Shown: positions 1 to 10,530 of the stretch, piece after piece
Layout of the letters: every line of letters begins with the position of its first letter
Numbering within the stretch: the first letter of the stretch is position 1
DNA from: Rhizomys pruinosus
Taxonomy: Eukaryota > Chordata > Mammalia > Rodentia > Spalacidae
Reading direction: 5' to 3'
DNA length: 64,000 nt
Assembly (NCBI GenBank): GCA_009823505.1
Contig: VZQC01008059.1
Coordinates: forward strand, 1,469,471 to 1,533,470
Translations under genes and position numbers: made by a program
Notes under the pieces: model-generated
What the model was told of the DNA's origin: nothing
The model's database searches: none
What the model saw: only the letters and a program-made list of their open reading frames with translations

Positions 1-888
1 ATTCCACTTACCCGTTTGGACCCCTGAGTGCCTGCGTAATCAGGGATCCCCCAATTTTTCTGACCAGATTGCTGTCTACTGGGACGCTGGGGACAGAATC
101 AGGACCCATCTTTCTGGCCTCCCCTGTGATTTTCAGGACACTGATTTCACAGGCTTGCAGGCCCCGTCTCAGAGAGCTCCACCTGGGGTCTCTGACCAGC
201 ACCCCTGACACTAGGGTGGATGCACCCCAATCATCAGATGTGCTTTGAGGCTAAAAATCTTTACCTCCTTCCTACAGATCTCTGATTCTCTAACTTCATT
301 TTTAGCCTCCGTTAGAGGATGTACTTCCTCCACTCTACCTCCCATTAGAGATCTCAGTTCCTTCACACCATTCCCTTTTCTTTTGAGGCTAAAATCTTCC
401 TTCCTACAGCTCTCTTCTCTCCCCAGTCTGCCACACAGCTGCCCTTCCATTCGGTTTTTCCCCATGCCCTTCCCTGCTGCCATGCCCTGCCACCACTACT
501 GCGGCTTTTTTCAAACAGAAAGGAGCATTAGCCAAGTGCATTCCTCAGCCACCATCTTGAGGCTGCCCCATTTCTGCTGAGCCACAAGACCACGTGGCAG
601 GCAGGAGGCCTGAATTTACATCAGACTTTATAACTACGTCCATTTCCAAATACAATTAATTTTCATTTTTTTAAATTTTGTATGGATAGTTAAGTTTTAC
701 AGGCTTTTGTTTGAGATTTTTACACCATTTGGCTTTTTAACAAACTTTTTTTTATATTTTGTTTACAAAAGTTTTGCCTAAGTTTAAGGGATTATTTCAG
801 ATTTTTGGCATTTCCCATTTCATTTTTTTTCTTTATAAACCCCATTTTATTCAGAAATCCATGTTTTGTCTGCTTTTGGATACAACCC
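1..888. other. Unassigned LTR/ERV-like sequence at left edge
   Basis: No gene is recognisable here. The left half is C/T-rich on the plus strand and carries two short related blocks (about 243-274 and 384-409) that share the phrase TGAGGCTAAAA followed by CTTCCTACAG. The right half is T-rich. The section leads directly into a tandem LTR-like unit, so internal sequence of an old retrovirus-like element is possible, but no gag, pol or env motif is readable. Open frames here are short and unconvincing. Confidence 0.3.
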
Positions 889-1036
889 TCTGTATCTGAG
901 AATAAGAAGGTGTGTGTGTTGAGCATGCCCTGCCCCACCTGCATAAAGCGTTTTCCTCAGCAGTAAACTTTGACCTGGCTGGGATCTTTTGAGAAGCCTC
1001 TGTATCTGAGGTTAAGAAGGTGTGCCTACCACACTA
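889..1036 (+). repeat. Tandem LTR-like ~110-bp unit, second copy split by a MaLR insertion
   Basis: A unit beginning CCTCTGTATCTGAG and ending near GGGATCTTTT occurs at 889-~998. It starts again at ~1000 with CCTCTGTATCTGAGG, is broken at 1036 and resumes at 3012, where matching text (CAGTAAACTTTCACTTG, then GGGATCTTTT) runs to about 3,077. The CAGTAAAC and T-rich features resemble the R/U5 part of an LTR. The family is not identified. Confidence 0.55.
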
Positions 1037-1442
1037 TGCTGGATAGCTTTAGTGTCAACTTGACACACCTGGGTTGAGGGAGCCTCAATTGGGGAATTGG
1101 CTCCATAGGATTGGCCTGTGGTCACATCTGTGGAATACTGTCTTGATCGTCAAGTAGTGTGGGAGGGCCCAGCCCACAATGAGTGGTGCCACCCTGGGCA
1201 GGTTATTGTGTACCACATAAGAAGGCAGGCTGGGCATGAGCCAGGGGAGCAAGCGAGTGAACAGCATTCCTCCCTGGCCTGTGCTTCAGCTCCTGCCTCC
1301 AGGTTCCTGCCCTGAGTTCCCGCCTTGGGCTCCCTAAATGATGAACTGTGACCCAGGAGATATAAGCTGAATAAACCCTTTCCTCCCCAAGTTGGTGTTG
1401 GTCAGAGTGTTTTGTCACAGCAATGGAAGACAAACTAGAACA
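1037..1442 (+). repeat. 5' LTR of the MaLR-like element
   Basis: It starts TGCTGG and ends AGAACA. AATAAACCC lies near 1371-1379, giving a poly(A) signal about 65 bases before the end. It aligns along its full length with 2607-3011, with scattered substitutions and a small difference around 1200-1220. Confidence 0.75.
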
Positions 1443-1447
1443 AAAAT

Positions 1448-1467
1448 TGGTCCCAGAAGAGTGGGGT
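1448..1467 (+). other. Primer-binding site, tRNA-Leu type
   Basis: TGGTCCCAGAAGAGTGGGGT lies six bases after the left LTR. The ERVL/MaLR tRNA-Leu site is TGGTACCAGGAGTGGGGT, from memory of the tRNA 3' end; this copy differs by a few substitutions and a 2-base insertion. Position and sequence support the MaLR/ERVL call. Confidence 0.6.
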
Positions 1468-2606
1468 ATTGTTGTGACAGACCTGACCTTGGTGTTTTTT
1501 GTGGGGGCATTTGGAACTTTGGTCTGGGAAGATCATTGAATGCCTAAAGATCATTGCTGTGGAGCTTGGAGCAGTTTTGCTGAAAGAACTGGAGAGGATG
1601 GAGACCTGGCTTGTGAAATTTCTAGTTTCAAAGGGAAGCAGAGATCATTAGGACTGTGTAATCTGTGGGTTCTAGTCAGCTGGGGCTGAAGAATCAGCTG
1701 TAAGTAACAAGAGACCAGAACCTGAAGTGAAAGCTTTGTTATACTGGGACAATTGATGCTGGTTAGCTGGGGCTGAAAAGTCAGCTGTAAGTAACAAGGG
1801 ACCAGTATCACTGTGATGAAATCTTCTGGGAAGAATTTCTTCAGGGTCAGTACACAGAAGCTGTGATCCAGAAGGGGCCTGAGCCTCCATCTCAAGCCAG
1901 AAGCAGGACTTGGTAGTGTGTAAGAGTCTCCTATATGGTTCTGGTGTTGAAATTTGAGGGGGTCACAGAGAGCAGCCGAGGCTTGACACTGTTAGAGGTC
2001 AGGAAAGACCATTGGTGGAAGTGCACATCCGTTGCAGTGAAGACCCCAGGATTGCAGGGGTCATGGAGAGAAGCTGAGACTTTGCACCAGGAGAGGTCAG
2101 AAGAGACTCTTGGTGAAGGTGCTGCCTCAGGTTCAGTGGCGACCCCAGCTTTTTGGAGATGCTGGGAACATGGGATGACCAAGAGCAGCAGCGGGTGTGG
2201 GATGGAGTTGGCCTGGGCCTGCGAGATGAGCTGTGTGAGCCACGGACGGCAGAGTCAGAGAAGGGGAGCTGCCGAAACCCTGTGGAGCCCAGAAGATCGT
2301 GAGTGAGTCCCAGGTGTCCAGCCTTGAGCTACTTTGCTGGACTTGGGTTTTGTTTAAGTGTGCCTGATTCTTCCCTTTGAAGTAAGACAGTACCTGTTTT
2401 GGATTTTACAGCAGTCCACAGTTAAGAGACTTTCAATAGACTGTGAACTTTTAAGTGTTGGGACATTTTAAGGACTGTGGGGCTTTTAAGGTTGTACTGT
2501 CTTAGGTTGTGATTAATGTTAACATCATACTTTGGGGATAAGAACTGGAAAGGTGGTGGTTTAATAGTGGTGTGTTTTGTGTGTCAAGTTGACAAGGGGT
2601 CAATTG

Positions 2607-3011
2607 TGCTGGATACCTTTAGTGTCAACTTGACACACCTGGGTTGAGGGAGCCTCAATTGGGGAATTGGCTCCATTGGATTGGCCTGTGGTCACATCTG
2701 TGGAGTATTGCCTTGATCGTCAAGTAGTGTGGGAGGGCCCAGCCCACAATGTGTGGTGCCACCCTAGGCAGGTGTTATATACTGTATAAGAAGGCAGGCT
2801 GGGCATGAGCCAGAGGAGCAAGCCAGTGAACAGCATTCCTCCCTGGCCTGTGCTTCAGCTCCTGCCTCCAGGTTCCTGCCCTGAGTTCCTGTCTTGGGCT
2901 CCCTAAGTGATGAACTGTGACCCAGGAGATGTAAGCTGAATAAACCCTTTCCTCCCCAAATTGGTGTCCATCAGAGTGTTTTATCATAGCAATGGAAGAC
3001 AAACTAGAACA
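2607..3011 (+). repeat. 3' LTR of the MaLR-like element
   Basis: This is the partner of the left LTR, with the same ends, the same GTGTCAACTTGACAC palindrome and AATAAACCC. The flanking bases (CACTA before the left LTR, CACAC after this one) are only a partial match, so the target-site duplication is not clean. Confidence 0.75.
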
Positions 3012-4769
3012 CACACCCTGTCTCACTTGCATCCAGCTTTTACCTCAGGCAGTAAACTTTCACTTGTCTGGGATCTTTTCATTTTTCCACTAACTAAATT
3101 TATTCTCATTAAATTAGCAGGTAATATATGAAAGCCCCCAGATTTTCCTGCCTACCCTGTCCACCATCCTTCACAGGAGTACAAGAACAGCCTGTGCTGC
3201 AAAGCACAGTAGGGCATACAGTCTATTTCCACCTAAGTTGATGTCTTAAACTCTAAATGACTCTTTGTAAATGTGACAATTGCAATTAATGGTTCCACAG
3301 CTCTGGACAATGATGAACAACTTTAGATAAAAAAGGGATTTTTTGCATTGTCCAGAGTTAATTGATACAGTTAAATCATGTGTTTGTCCAACCTCTCTGT
3401 GTGTTATAACCATTCTTCAATGTGTCTTTGTCATGCGTACATGTTCTCCTGTGTGTTTTTGGTCAAACTTCTTCTATTCTATGTTGCACACAAACAAAAT
3501 TTAAATTAAGTTTACTTTTAGCATTCCTCTTAAATTTTTTTTCAAAGCCGTGATTTGAATCCAGGTTCCTAAGTTTCTACATTGCTTATCTGAAGGTTTT
3601 ATTTCTCATCTGTCCAAATTATTTTTTTCCACAGGTCTTACAACTAAAAATTTTCTTTTCCAGTTTTTTTTCTTATTTCCAGATTTCTGAATACCTGATT
3701 TTTGACCCTTACTGGTTCACTAACAGATTTTTTTTTCTTTTCCTCCTGTGCTGTGTCACTGTCCTTCTGACCAGAGACCATTTTTAAAAATCCCTAAATT
3801 CATTCATACTCTGGTACTTGGTCAGTGGCACATGGCTTCCCCTTCCCTCCAATGAAATAGCCTAAGTACCCTTGATATTGTCAATTCTTTAATTATTGTG
3901 TATAATTCTGTTTTCAATCACTTGTTAAAGTATTTCAATAAGTTCATAGTTTTAGAACCAAAGGTGAAATACATCATCTCAGCCTTGGCAGTGCAAATAA
4001 TTAGACCTCCATGTGTTTAAATAATATTTCTAAAGGTGTTTTTTCCAATGTATGTGACTGTTCAGTACAACCACTAGGATAAAATCTTTTGAAGGAATAT
4101 GTGGATAAATGTCTGCATGTGTATGATATTGTTAAACAGCATCTTAAGATCTGTATGTGAATGATTGCAATGCATGTGCCTCTGCTCAGTACAAACTTTA
4201 CAAAGTGCCATCACCAAATTTATTTATTAGAACCTTATTTTTGAGTGTATGCATGAAGTACTGTTCATTTTTAAAGAATTCTAAAATGTAATTATACCAT
4301 ATACAAGAAATTGTGTTCCACCTACCAGGTACTATATATCTTGTTACAGCCTCAAGTGAAACAGACATATATAAATATTGAGTTACGCATACATACTAAA
4401 ACTTTTATATATCTGTTATACTTTGCACATGTTACTTTTAATATTTTAAGCTAAATTAGGTTTTATTTCCAGTGACCACACAGGCAGTCCGAATGTGAAC
4501 AATTTGGGTGAGCCCTAAGTATTTCCTGTCTTCTTTTGGTATGTGACAATTCCTGCCCCCTTTCTTTTCCTTTTCAAAGCTATAATTCAAAATCTGGGGA
4601 CAAGTGACATGGCCTTCATTAGAGAAGGTACTGGTATTAATGTCTTTATTATCTTGGATTTGTTTCATGGGCTATGTTAGAACCTTTTGCCTTGCATGGT
4701 TTAAATCATTGTACTTTGAGTACCTAAATGAACTTCATAGACCTTAAAGAACAAATTGTAGGACTTATT
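3012..4769. other. AT-rich sequence without recognisable genes
   Basis: The first ~65 bases continue the LTR-like unit interrupted at 1036. The rest is AT-rich with T-runs (about 3530-3740). I see no coding, SINE or RNA gene signal. Unrecognised old repeats are possible. Confidence 0.4.
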
Positions 4770-5030
4770 GCATAGCTTTAATATCAACTTGATACACATG
4801 AGCTGAGAAACCTCAATAATTGCCTTCATTGGACTGGCCTGTGCCCATTGTAGGTGATGCCATTCTTGGCCAGATATTTCTATATTGTATACAATAGGCT
4901 GAACATGAGCCAGCAACAAGCCAGTAAGTAGAATCCTTTCCTAGCCTGGGCTGCAGCCACTACCACCAGGCTCCTACCAAGAGCTTTTATTATTAGTCAG
5001 AATATTTTTGCCACAGCAATTAAGAATTTA
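4770..5030 (+). mobile_element. Diverged solo MaLR-like LTR
   Basis: Text such as GCTTTAATATCAACTTGATAC, CATTGGACTGGCCTGTG, CATGAGCCAGCAACAAGCC and GCCACAGCAATTAAGAATTT follows the 1037-1442 LTR in order, with many substitutions and a gap that removes the AATAAA part. It is an older relative of the same LTR group. Confidence 0.6.
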
Positions 5031-6154
5031 TTAACAGTGCTTAAGTCAATGTTCAAGCTTTACTTAGGAGTTATATGGTAATTAAAGTACCAAATTCAAA
5101 TAATCTCCTTGGAGGTTTATCAACCACACTTAAAGTTCCAATCTGATTTGGCAAGAGGGATTTGAAGGGACAATATTTTGGCCCCTACCCTCTGAGGTCA
5201 ACTTATGTCCTAGGGTCCTGCATCTGCACTTTGTGCATATCCTGTGGCAGTGAGTCACCAGTCATCCTGGGCCAGGGAGGTCTTGGAGATTCACTTAAAA
5301 GGATTTCATCTGGCCAGTGTCCAGTCAAGGGATGAAAGTCCATATAGAGGAAAAACTCCTCAGGCTTCAAAGGGAAGCTCTGGTCAAGCAAGGACTGACT
5401 TTGTCCTCACATAGATGGAACTAGTGAAGAGAGCCAGGCACAAGGCCTGAGTGACCCCCTAAGGACCAGAATCTCAACTGACCTTAATACCAAAACAAAC
5501 TTCATTTATCTGAGCTAACTGTATGGTTTTAAACACCCCAACAGGAAACTGAAATCTAAAGAGGAGAAAACGAAATAACTTATCACCAGAGAGATAGGTG
5601 AGAGACCTACTGTGCCAAGTTAGGAATCTACTGTGTCATGTTAGAAAATACCTCAGAGATAGGTGACAGATTTAATGTGCCATGCCAGAAATTACCACCT
5701 TTTATATTCTCATGGTTATGGGTCTCATTCTGGAGCCCTGTATACTAAAGCTGGCCCTCATTCTAGAGCTCTGTGTACTAAATGTTTTTTCTAATTCCTC
5801 AAGCCAGGGTACAGGTCCTCTCTCCCTCTGCAGACCCTAGACAGGGACCCTCCAATTGCTAATGCACCCAGTAGCCACCTGTTGGTTCTGTGAAGTCCCC
5901 ACACTGGTATACTCATGTAAGACTCAACCAGCTTGCCTTTTCAGTTGCAGAGAAAATGTCCACTAAGTACTGGCCACTACCTATCTGGATCAAACCCACT
6001 GGGCAGAGCACCCAGAGCAGCCAAAATGGGAAACTGGATTCTAACCCTCCAGCCTGGCAGCTGTTCCCCCAAGACTGTGCCCCCAATCAGCTCTGAAGCA
6101 GATACACAAGAGAGAACAGCACTCCATTTCCTTATCATAAGCAAAAGGCTGGAG
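5031..6154. other. Possible interior of an endogenous retrovirus next to an LTR
   Basis: No gene is recognised. At 5590-5690 a phrase built on AGAGATAGGTGA and GTGCCA/GTGTCATG...TTAGGAA repeats two to three times. At 5725-5785 a ~30-bp phrase (CTCATTCTGGAGCCCTGTATACTAAA / CTCATTCTAGAGCTCTGTGTACTAAA) occurs twice. The segment abuts the left end of the LTR at 6155, so it may be proviral interior. No protein motif confirms this. Confidence 0.3.
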
Positions 6155-6481
6155 TGTTAGGTCTGGGCTTCCCAGAATCCCAAAGGAGACAGGTGCCCAC
6201 TTCCTCCAGAGGCTGTTAATATTCTGACCACTTCCTCTGTACCTGAGGCCTCGCCCCCTGGCTATAAGTGGGTGGGCCCCAAGCACCATCTCTCTCTCTC
6301 TCTCTCTCTCTGCCTGCCATGCTGTCCAGTTCCACCATGTGTCTGCAGGCAGCCCTTGCAGGCGGCCCTGGCTGGTAATTCCACATGGAAGTAAATCTTG
6401 TTCCTGGCGTGACTTAAGCCTCATGTGCCTTTTTATCTGGGGGCTGGGGATGGGGGTACACGGCCCTTTTATAACCTAACA
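6155..6481 (+). mobile_element. LTR (solo or 3' LTR) abutting the OR10Q pseudogene
   Basis: This 327-bp block starts TGTTAGGT and ends ACCTAACA, a perfect 8-bp terminal inverted repeat as expected of LTR ends. It contains a TATA-like GGCTATAAGTGGG near 6258-6270, a (CT)n run at ~6289-6311 and a poly(A)-like AAGTAAATC near 6390. The flanks (CTGGAG left, GACATT right) show no target-site duplication, so it may be one end of a rearranged provirus. The right end coincides exactly with the broken end of the receptor pseudogene. Confidence 0.65.
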
Positions 6482-7149
6482 GACATTGTAGTGGGAAGTG
6501 ATAAACACACAGAAAACAAATTAGCAGAATTGGACAGTTAGCACCAGAATGCCAGGGAAATAGAGGACTGCTTCCTGAGACAGATGCCAGCACAGGTGAG
6601 GCACAAGGTGGTAGCCACATCTCAGAGGAAATGATAGATTTCCAGGTGATGTCCACATAAGGGTAGGGTGCTGCAGAAAGTGGTGACCAGCAAGACCAGG
6701 AAGAAGACAAGGTCCACGGAGCCAACAGCATCTGGATGCACAGTTTCTGGGTCATGATGAGGCTGTGGTGCAGTGGATGGCAGATGGCCACATAGCAGCC
6801 ATAGGCCACAAATGTCAAGAGAACACAGTCAATGCTTCCCAGGACGTTAAAGAGGAACATCTGTGTCCCACAGTCAGCCAGGGGAATAGGCTACTGGGTC
6901 CTGAGGATTTTGAAAAGCATCAAGGGTACCATATCTGTTGTGTAGCAGATTTTCATGAGGGACAGATTTCACAAGAAATACAAGAGCAAGGAGTTGTGTG
7001 TGAAGGAGGTGTTGCCAGAATGGATCACCAAGTAGACAAGAAGAAACGGGGAGAAAAAGGTGCACCTGGAATTCAGGCACAGTGGTGAACATGTGGAAAT
7101 CAAACTCAGGGGGCCTGGCTTGATTGAGTGTAGGCTTCCCAGGCACCAT
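6482..7149 (-). pseudogene. Olfactory receptor OR10Q pseudogene, truncated in TM5
   Basis: Reading down from an ATG at 7149, the peptide begins MVPGKPTLNQ...PEF.F.MFTTVPEFQV, nearly the same as the start of the intact OR10Q1 at 18,546. The frame breaks after about residue 31, and the sequence continues in other frames through TM2-TM3 with part of the first loop lost. The frame at about 6860 resumes MFLFNVLGSIDC and AYGCYVAICHPLHHS, where the canonical DRY motif has become GCY. Further shifts follow, and the similarity ends at the equivalent of residue ~229 of 319, exactly at the LTR boundary at 6481. The 5' flank up to ~7,440 also aligns with 18,547-18,800, so this is a tandem duplicate rather than a retrocopy. 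The splice acceptor conserved upstream of OR10Q1 is destroyed here (CAG changed to CTA). No functional receptor can be made. Confidence 0.88.
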
Positions 7150-7556
7150 GTTTGTTTAGAAAGAACAGGAGTTTATGAGCCCTCATTGGCTGGTTTGTTT
7201 CTTGGGCTGTGTAAAAGCAAAGTTTAAATCTGGGTTTTGATTAGTCATGGCCCGTTTAGTATTCAGGTTTACAACCACAATGCTGGGGGGAATGAAACAG
7301 TATAATAGTCCACTTGGTTTTCTCTGGAAGTCTTCATGAATGAAGGAGATACTCGTCTGTGGGTGATCTGGTGACTAGACACATCCTGTATGGGATTGTT
7401 CGTTCCTGCATTTTTAAATTGAAAAAGACACAAGGTTAAGGGATGACATTAAAACAAGCTCACAAAAGTAACCATTTCACTGATAAAAATGTTAATATGG
7501 GGTTTGTGTTCTATCAGGGATAAAGCATTATACTCATGTAAGAAAAAATCTTTCAG

Positions 7557-7767
7557 GACTGGAGAGATGGCCTAGCGGTTAAGAACACCGATTGCTCTTG
7601 CAGAGGACCCGGGTTTGACTCCCAGCACCCACATGGCGGCTGAGAACTGTCTTTAACTCCAGTTCCAGGGGAACCCGACACCCTCTTCTGACCTCCAAGG
7701 CATTGCATGATACAGGTGCACAAACCTGCATGCAGACAGTACATTCATACACATATGAAAATAAATA
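7557..7767 (+). mobile_element. B2 SINE
   Basis: The tRNA-like head (CTGGAGAGATGGCCTAGCGG) is followed by the B2 body and an AAATAAATAAG tail. This copy lacks the 17-bp internal duplication seen in others. The element and the B1/GAAA tract after it are flanked by AAATCTTTCA (about 7546 and 8019). Confidence 0.85.
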
Positions 7768-7784
7768 AGAAAGAAAGAAGGAAA

Positions 7785-7832
<48 letters not shown>

Positions 7833-7970
7833 GCACTTGGGAGGCAGAGGCAGGCGGATCTTTGTGAGTTCAAGGCCAGCCTGGTCTACAGAGCGAGTTC
7901 TAGGACAGCTGGAGCTACAGGGAGACCCTGTCTCAAAAAGACAAAAACAACAACAAAAAAAAGAAAGAAA

Positions 7971-8019
<49 letters not shown>

Positions 8020-8082
8020 AATCTTTCAAAGGTAAATCTGACCTGTAAATAAGAAAGAAAGAAGGAAAAGGAAAGAAAGAAA

Positions 8083-8134
<52 letters not shown>

Positions 8135-8135
8135 A
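7768..8135 (+). repeat. (GAAA)n tracts with embedded 5'-truncated B1 and local duplication
   Basis: Three GAAA-rich tracts (about 7768-7831, 7958-8020, 8048-8135) surround a B1 piece (about 7832-7957, starting at GAGCACTTGGGAGGC and ending GTCTCAAAAAGAC). The phrase ATCTTTCAAAGGTAAATCTG occurs at 8021 and again at 8136. AATAAGAAAGAAAGAAGG occurs at 7761 and 8048. Part of the tract has thus been duplicated. Confidence 0.8.
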
Positions 8136-8371
8136 ATCTTTCAAAGGTAAATCTGACCTGTAAAGTCTAGCATCACTCTTGTGTAGCCTCTTGTTTTATG
8201 ATGTAATACAAAGACATGGAGGAAAGATACAGAAGACTTGATTGTCTAACTGAAAACACAACAGAATGAATTGAAAATGTTAGGAAGAATAAGATACTCA
8301 CTATGGTGACTGAAGTGGAGGGTCTCTTAACAAGTCTGTTGACTGGTGTGTCAGATCCACCAGCCTTCCTC

Positions 8372-8612
8372 CTTTTTTTATTTATTTTTATTTTTTATGT
8401 GTATGAATGTACTGTCTGCATGCAGGTTTGTGCACCTGTGTCGTCCAATGCTGCAGAGGTCAGAAGAGGGTCTCAGATTCCCCTGGAACTGGAGTTCTCC
8501 TGGAATTGGAGTTTCAGACGGTTCTCAGCTGCCATGTGGGTGCTGGGGATCGAACCCGGGTCCTCTGCAAGAGCAGTTGGTGTTCTTAACTGCTAGGCCA
8601 TCTCTCCAGCCC
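8372..8612 (-). mobile_element. B2 SINE (17-bp duplication subtype)
   Basis: This is a full-length antisense B2 with target-site duplications CAGCCTTCCTC at 8361-8371 and 8613-8623. It carries the doubled ACTGGAGTTCTCCTGGAATT block. Confidence 0.9.
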
Positions 8613-8623
8613 CAGCCTTCCTC

Positions 8624-9175
8624 TTTTCTTCTGTACAGTATGAGGGATGTTGCTCTTGAATATGAACACAGAGAGTCACAGCTTGTTCTCCAGCACATTT
8701 GAGCACTGCTACCCACACAGAGGGCTTTGTATGCTCACCAGTCAGCCAGATTTTAACTTGTTTATTTGTATTCTTTTGTAGCATAATGCAATTTTGTTAA
8801 ACATCATAAGGTGTAATAAGATGTTGCTATGAATACAAAGGTGTTTAATGAATAGGAACAATTGGATGTTTGAGAAATACTTGATAATTATGTTGCTAAG
8901 AATAAGGTATGAACTCCTACTATCAAACTACAGGAGAGAAAATGAAAAAATGTGTAATTTTACATTAATATTTGTTTACTCCATTAAAAGAGGTGAACCT
9001 GGAATTAATTAGTTCATGATGAATGTAAAAGAGGAATTGCATTCAGGTGATATAGAAGCACACTAAATCTTTTGGCATTATATCAGAAGACTGGTAAATT
9101 AAAGTCCATTTGTAAATTGGTTTTAGTTAAGGCAAGATGGAGAAGGATATAGTTTCTGATTTGGATCATTATCTG
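8624..9175. other. No recognisable feature
   Basis: AT-rich unique-looking DNA without open frames, SINE heads or RNA gene signals. Confidence 0.4.
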
Positions 9176-9230
9176 TCTATCTTTCTATCTATCTATATAT
9201 GTATCTATATCTTCTATCTATCTATTTATT
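9176..9230 (+). repeat. (TCTA)n microsatellite
   Basis: Imperfect TCTATCTATC run with interruptions. Confidence 0.8.
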
Positions 9231-9231
9231 T

Positions 9232-9366
9232 GTGGGCATTCTCTCTTTAGCCCCAGCTAATCTGGAACTTGTCACATAGACAAAGCTAGTCTCAATCTTA
9301 CAGAGATTTGCCTGCCTTCTGTTCCTGAGTGCTGGGGATTAAAGGGATGTGCTCCCATACCCAGAA
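9232..9366 (-). mobile_element. Diverged B1 SINE
   Basis: Antisense B1 text: AGCCCCAGCTAATCTGGAAC, then GAGTGCTGGGGATTAAAGG and CATACCCAG. It is older than most B1 copies here. Confidence 0.65.
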
Positions 9367-9383
9367 TTCCTTATTCTATTCTT

Positions 9384-9630
9384 TTTTTTATTTTTTTATT
9401 TTATTTACTTCTGTATGTGTATGAATGTACTGTCTGCATGCAGGTCTGTGCACCCATGTCGTGCAATGCCACGGAGGTCAGAAGAGGGTGTCGGATTCCC
9501 CTGGAACTGGAGTTCTCCTGGAATTGGAGTTTCAGACGGTTCTCGGCCACCATGTGGGTGCTGGGGAACAAACCCAGGTCCTCTGTAAGAGCGGTCAGCG
9601 CTCTTAACCGCTAGGCCATCTCTCCAGCCC
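9384..9630 (-). mobile_element. B2 SINE (17-bp duplication subtype)
   Basis: Full-length antisense B2 with a T-rich tail at the left and the head GGCCATCTCTCCAGCCCC at the right. TTCTATT appears on both sides. Confidence 0.85.
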
Positions 9631-9939
9631 CCCCCATTCTATTTTCAAAATGAGTAACAGCAATTAGAAAATACCCTTCTCCCTCAACACCAAAATAAAT
9701 GGATAAATGTATAATTATATAGAGCTCAGATAGATAAATATAACAAATAACAAATATGCACACAATGAAAATATTAGTGTACTTTATGTGCAAGGACAAT
9801 ATATCAGTTGAAAAATTAATTAAAGTTAAATAGCACTGAGTAGCACAATTTGAAGAAAATAACCAAATTTATTCCTAGCAAATTTCTGAGAAGAAATATA
9901 TTCTTCAACTCTCACCAGCGAAGCCTCCTCATCCAGCAT

Positions 9940-10530
9940 TGTGTGATGCACACAGAAGGTCACAACTGGCTAAGTGTAGAGAATAAGAGACTGCAGAGCC
10001 TGTGTCCCTGGATGGGACTCCTGTATTAAACCTCATCCACCCAGGGCTCAGGGACCATTGCTGAAGAGGGGGCAGAAAGATTGTAAGAGGCTGGGTTAGT
10101 GCACAGCATAGGGAAACAAAGACGTTCAGGCCACTGGAAACTTGTTCATGTGAACTTGCAGCAATGCTGACAGCATGCACAAGACTCATGCCGACTGAAT
10201 CAGACAAAAATCCAGCATGGAGCAGGGGAAATAGGCAGCAGGCCCCGCCCTAGCTGAGGAACTATTGGTAAATGATAGGTGTGGGGTGAGAGAGAGTAGA
10301 TATTTTTTTAAGGGAGTGACTCTAGATAGGCTGAATAGACTCCTGTGGATGCATTTGCACTGAGGGAAACCTAGATAGAAATGCCTGACCAGATAGGACT
10401 TAACATATATCACAGAATACCTGAAATCTGGTGGGAAGCTATGGAAGATGGGGGAGGGGTAGAGGGTCTAAATTTCATTAAGATGTATTATATGAAATGC
10501 ACAAAACTCGTTAAATATTAAAAATGAAAA
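9940..10530 (+). mobile_element. LINE-1 3' UTR fragment
   Basis: Diagnostic phrases in order: GGTCACAACTGGC, GGGACTCCTGTATTAAAC, CAGGGACCATTGCTGAAGAG, AAGATTGTAAGAG, CAAGACTCATGCCGACTGAA, CCTAGCTGAGGAACTATTGG. It ends in an A-rich tail after CATTAAGATGTATTATATGAA. The same text follows an L1 ORF2 end at 52,150-52,480, which identifies it as L1 3' sequence. Sister copies lie at 29,900-30,310, 45,420-45,900 and 61,385-62,125. Confidence 0.75.

Larger units (their letters stand above)
1037..3011 (+). mobile_element. ERVL-MaLR-like non-autonomous element with both LTRs
   Basis: Two near-identical ~405-bp direct repeats (1037-1442 and 2607-3011) bound about 1.16 kb of internal DNA. Each repeat starts TGCTGGATA, carries the palindromic block GTGTCAACTTGACAC, a TATA-like TATAAGAAGG, an AATAAA signal and ends CTAGAACA. 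The internal part starts just after the left LTR with a tRNA-Leu-like primer-binding site. It shows no gag, pro or pol motifs; its longest frame (1935-2306) has no recognisable domain. This is how mammalian MaLRs look: LTR, short non-coding interior, LTR. The LTR pair differs at only a few percent of sites, so insertion is fairly recent for this class. The exact family (MT, ORR1 or other) is not assigned. Confidence 0.75.

Noticed and set aside
1935..2306. 123-codon frame inside the MaLR-like element
   Set aside because: MaLR interiors are non-coding and the peptide shows no gag-like motif.
7653..8144. Minus-strand frame of about 160 codons rich in S, F, L
   Set aside because: It is the translation of antisense GAAA tracts and B1/B2 sequence, not a gene.
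8407..8589. Recurring ~60-codon frames with MYCLHAGLCT-like starts at many sites
   Set aside because: All lie within B2 SINEs, in either reading direction. The repetition comes from the SINE, not from a gene family.
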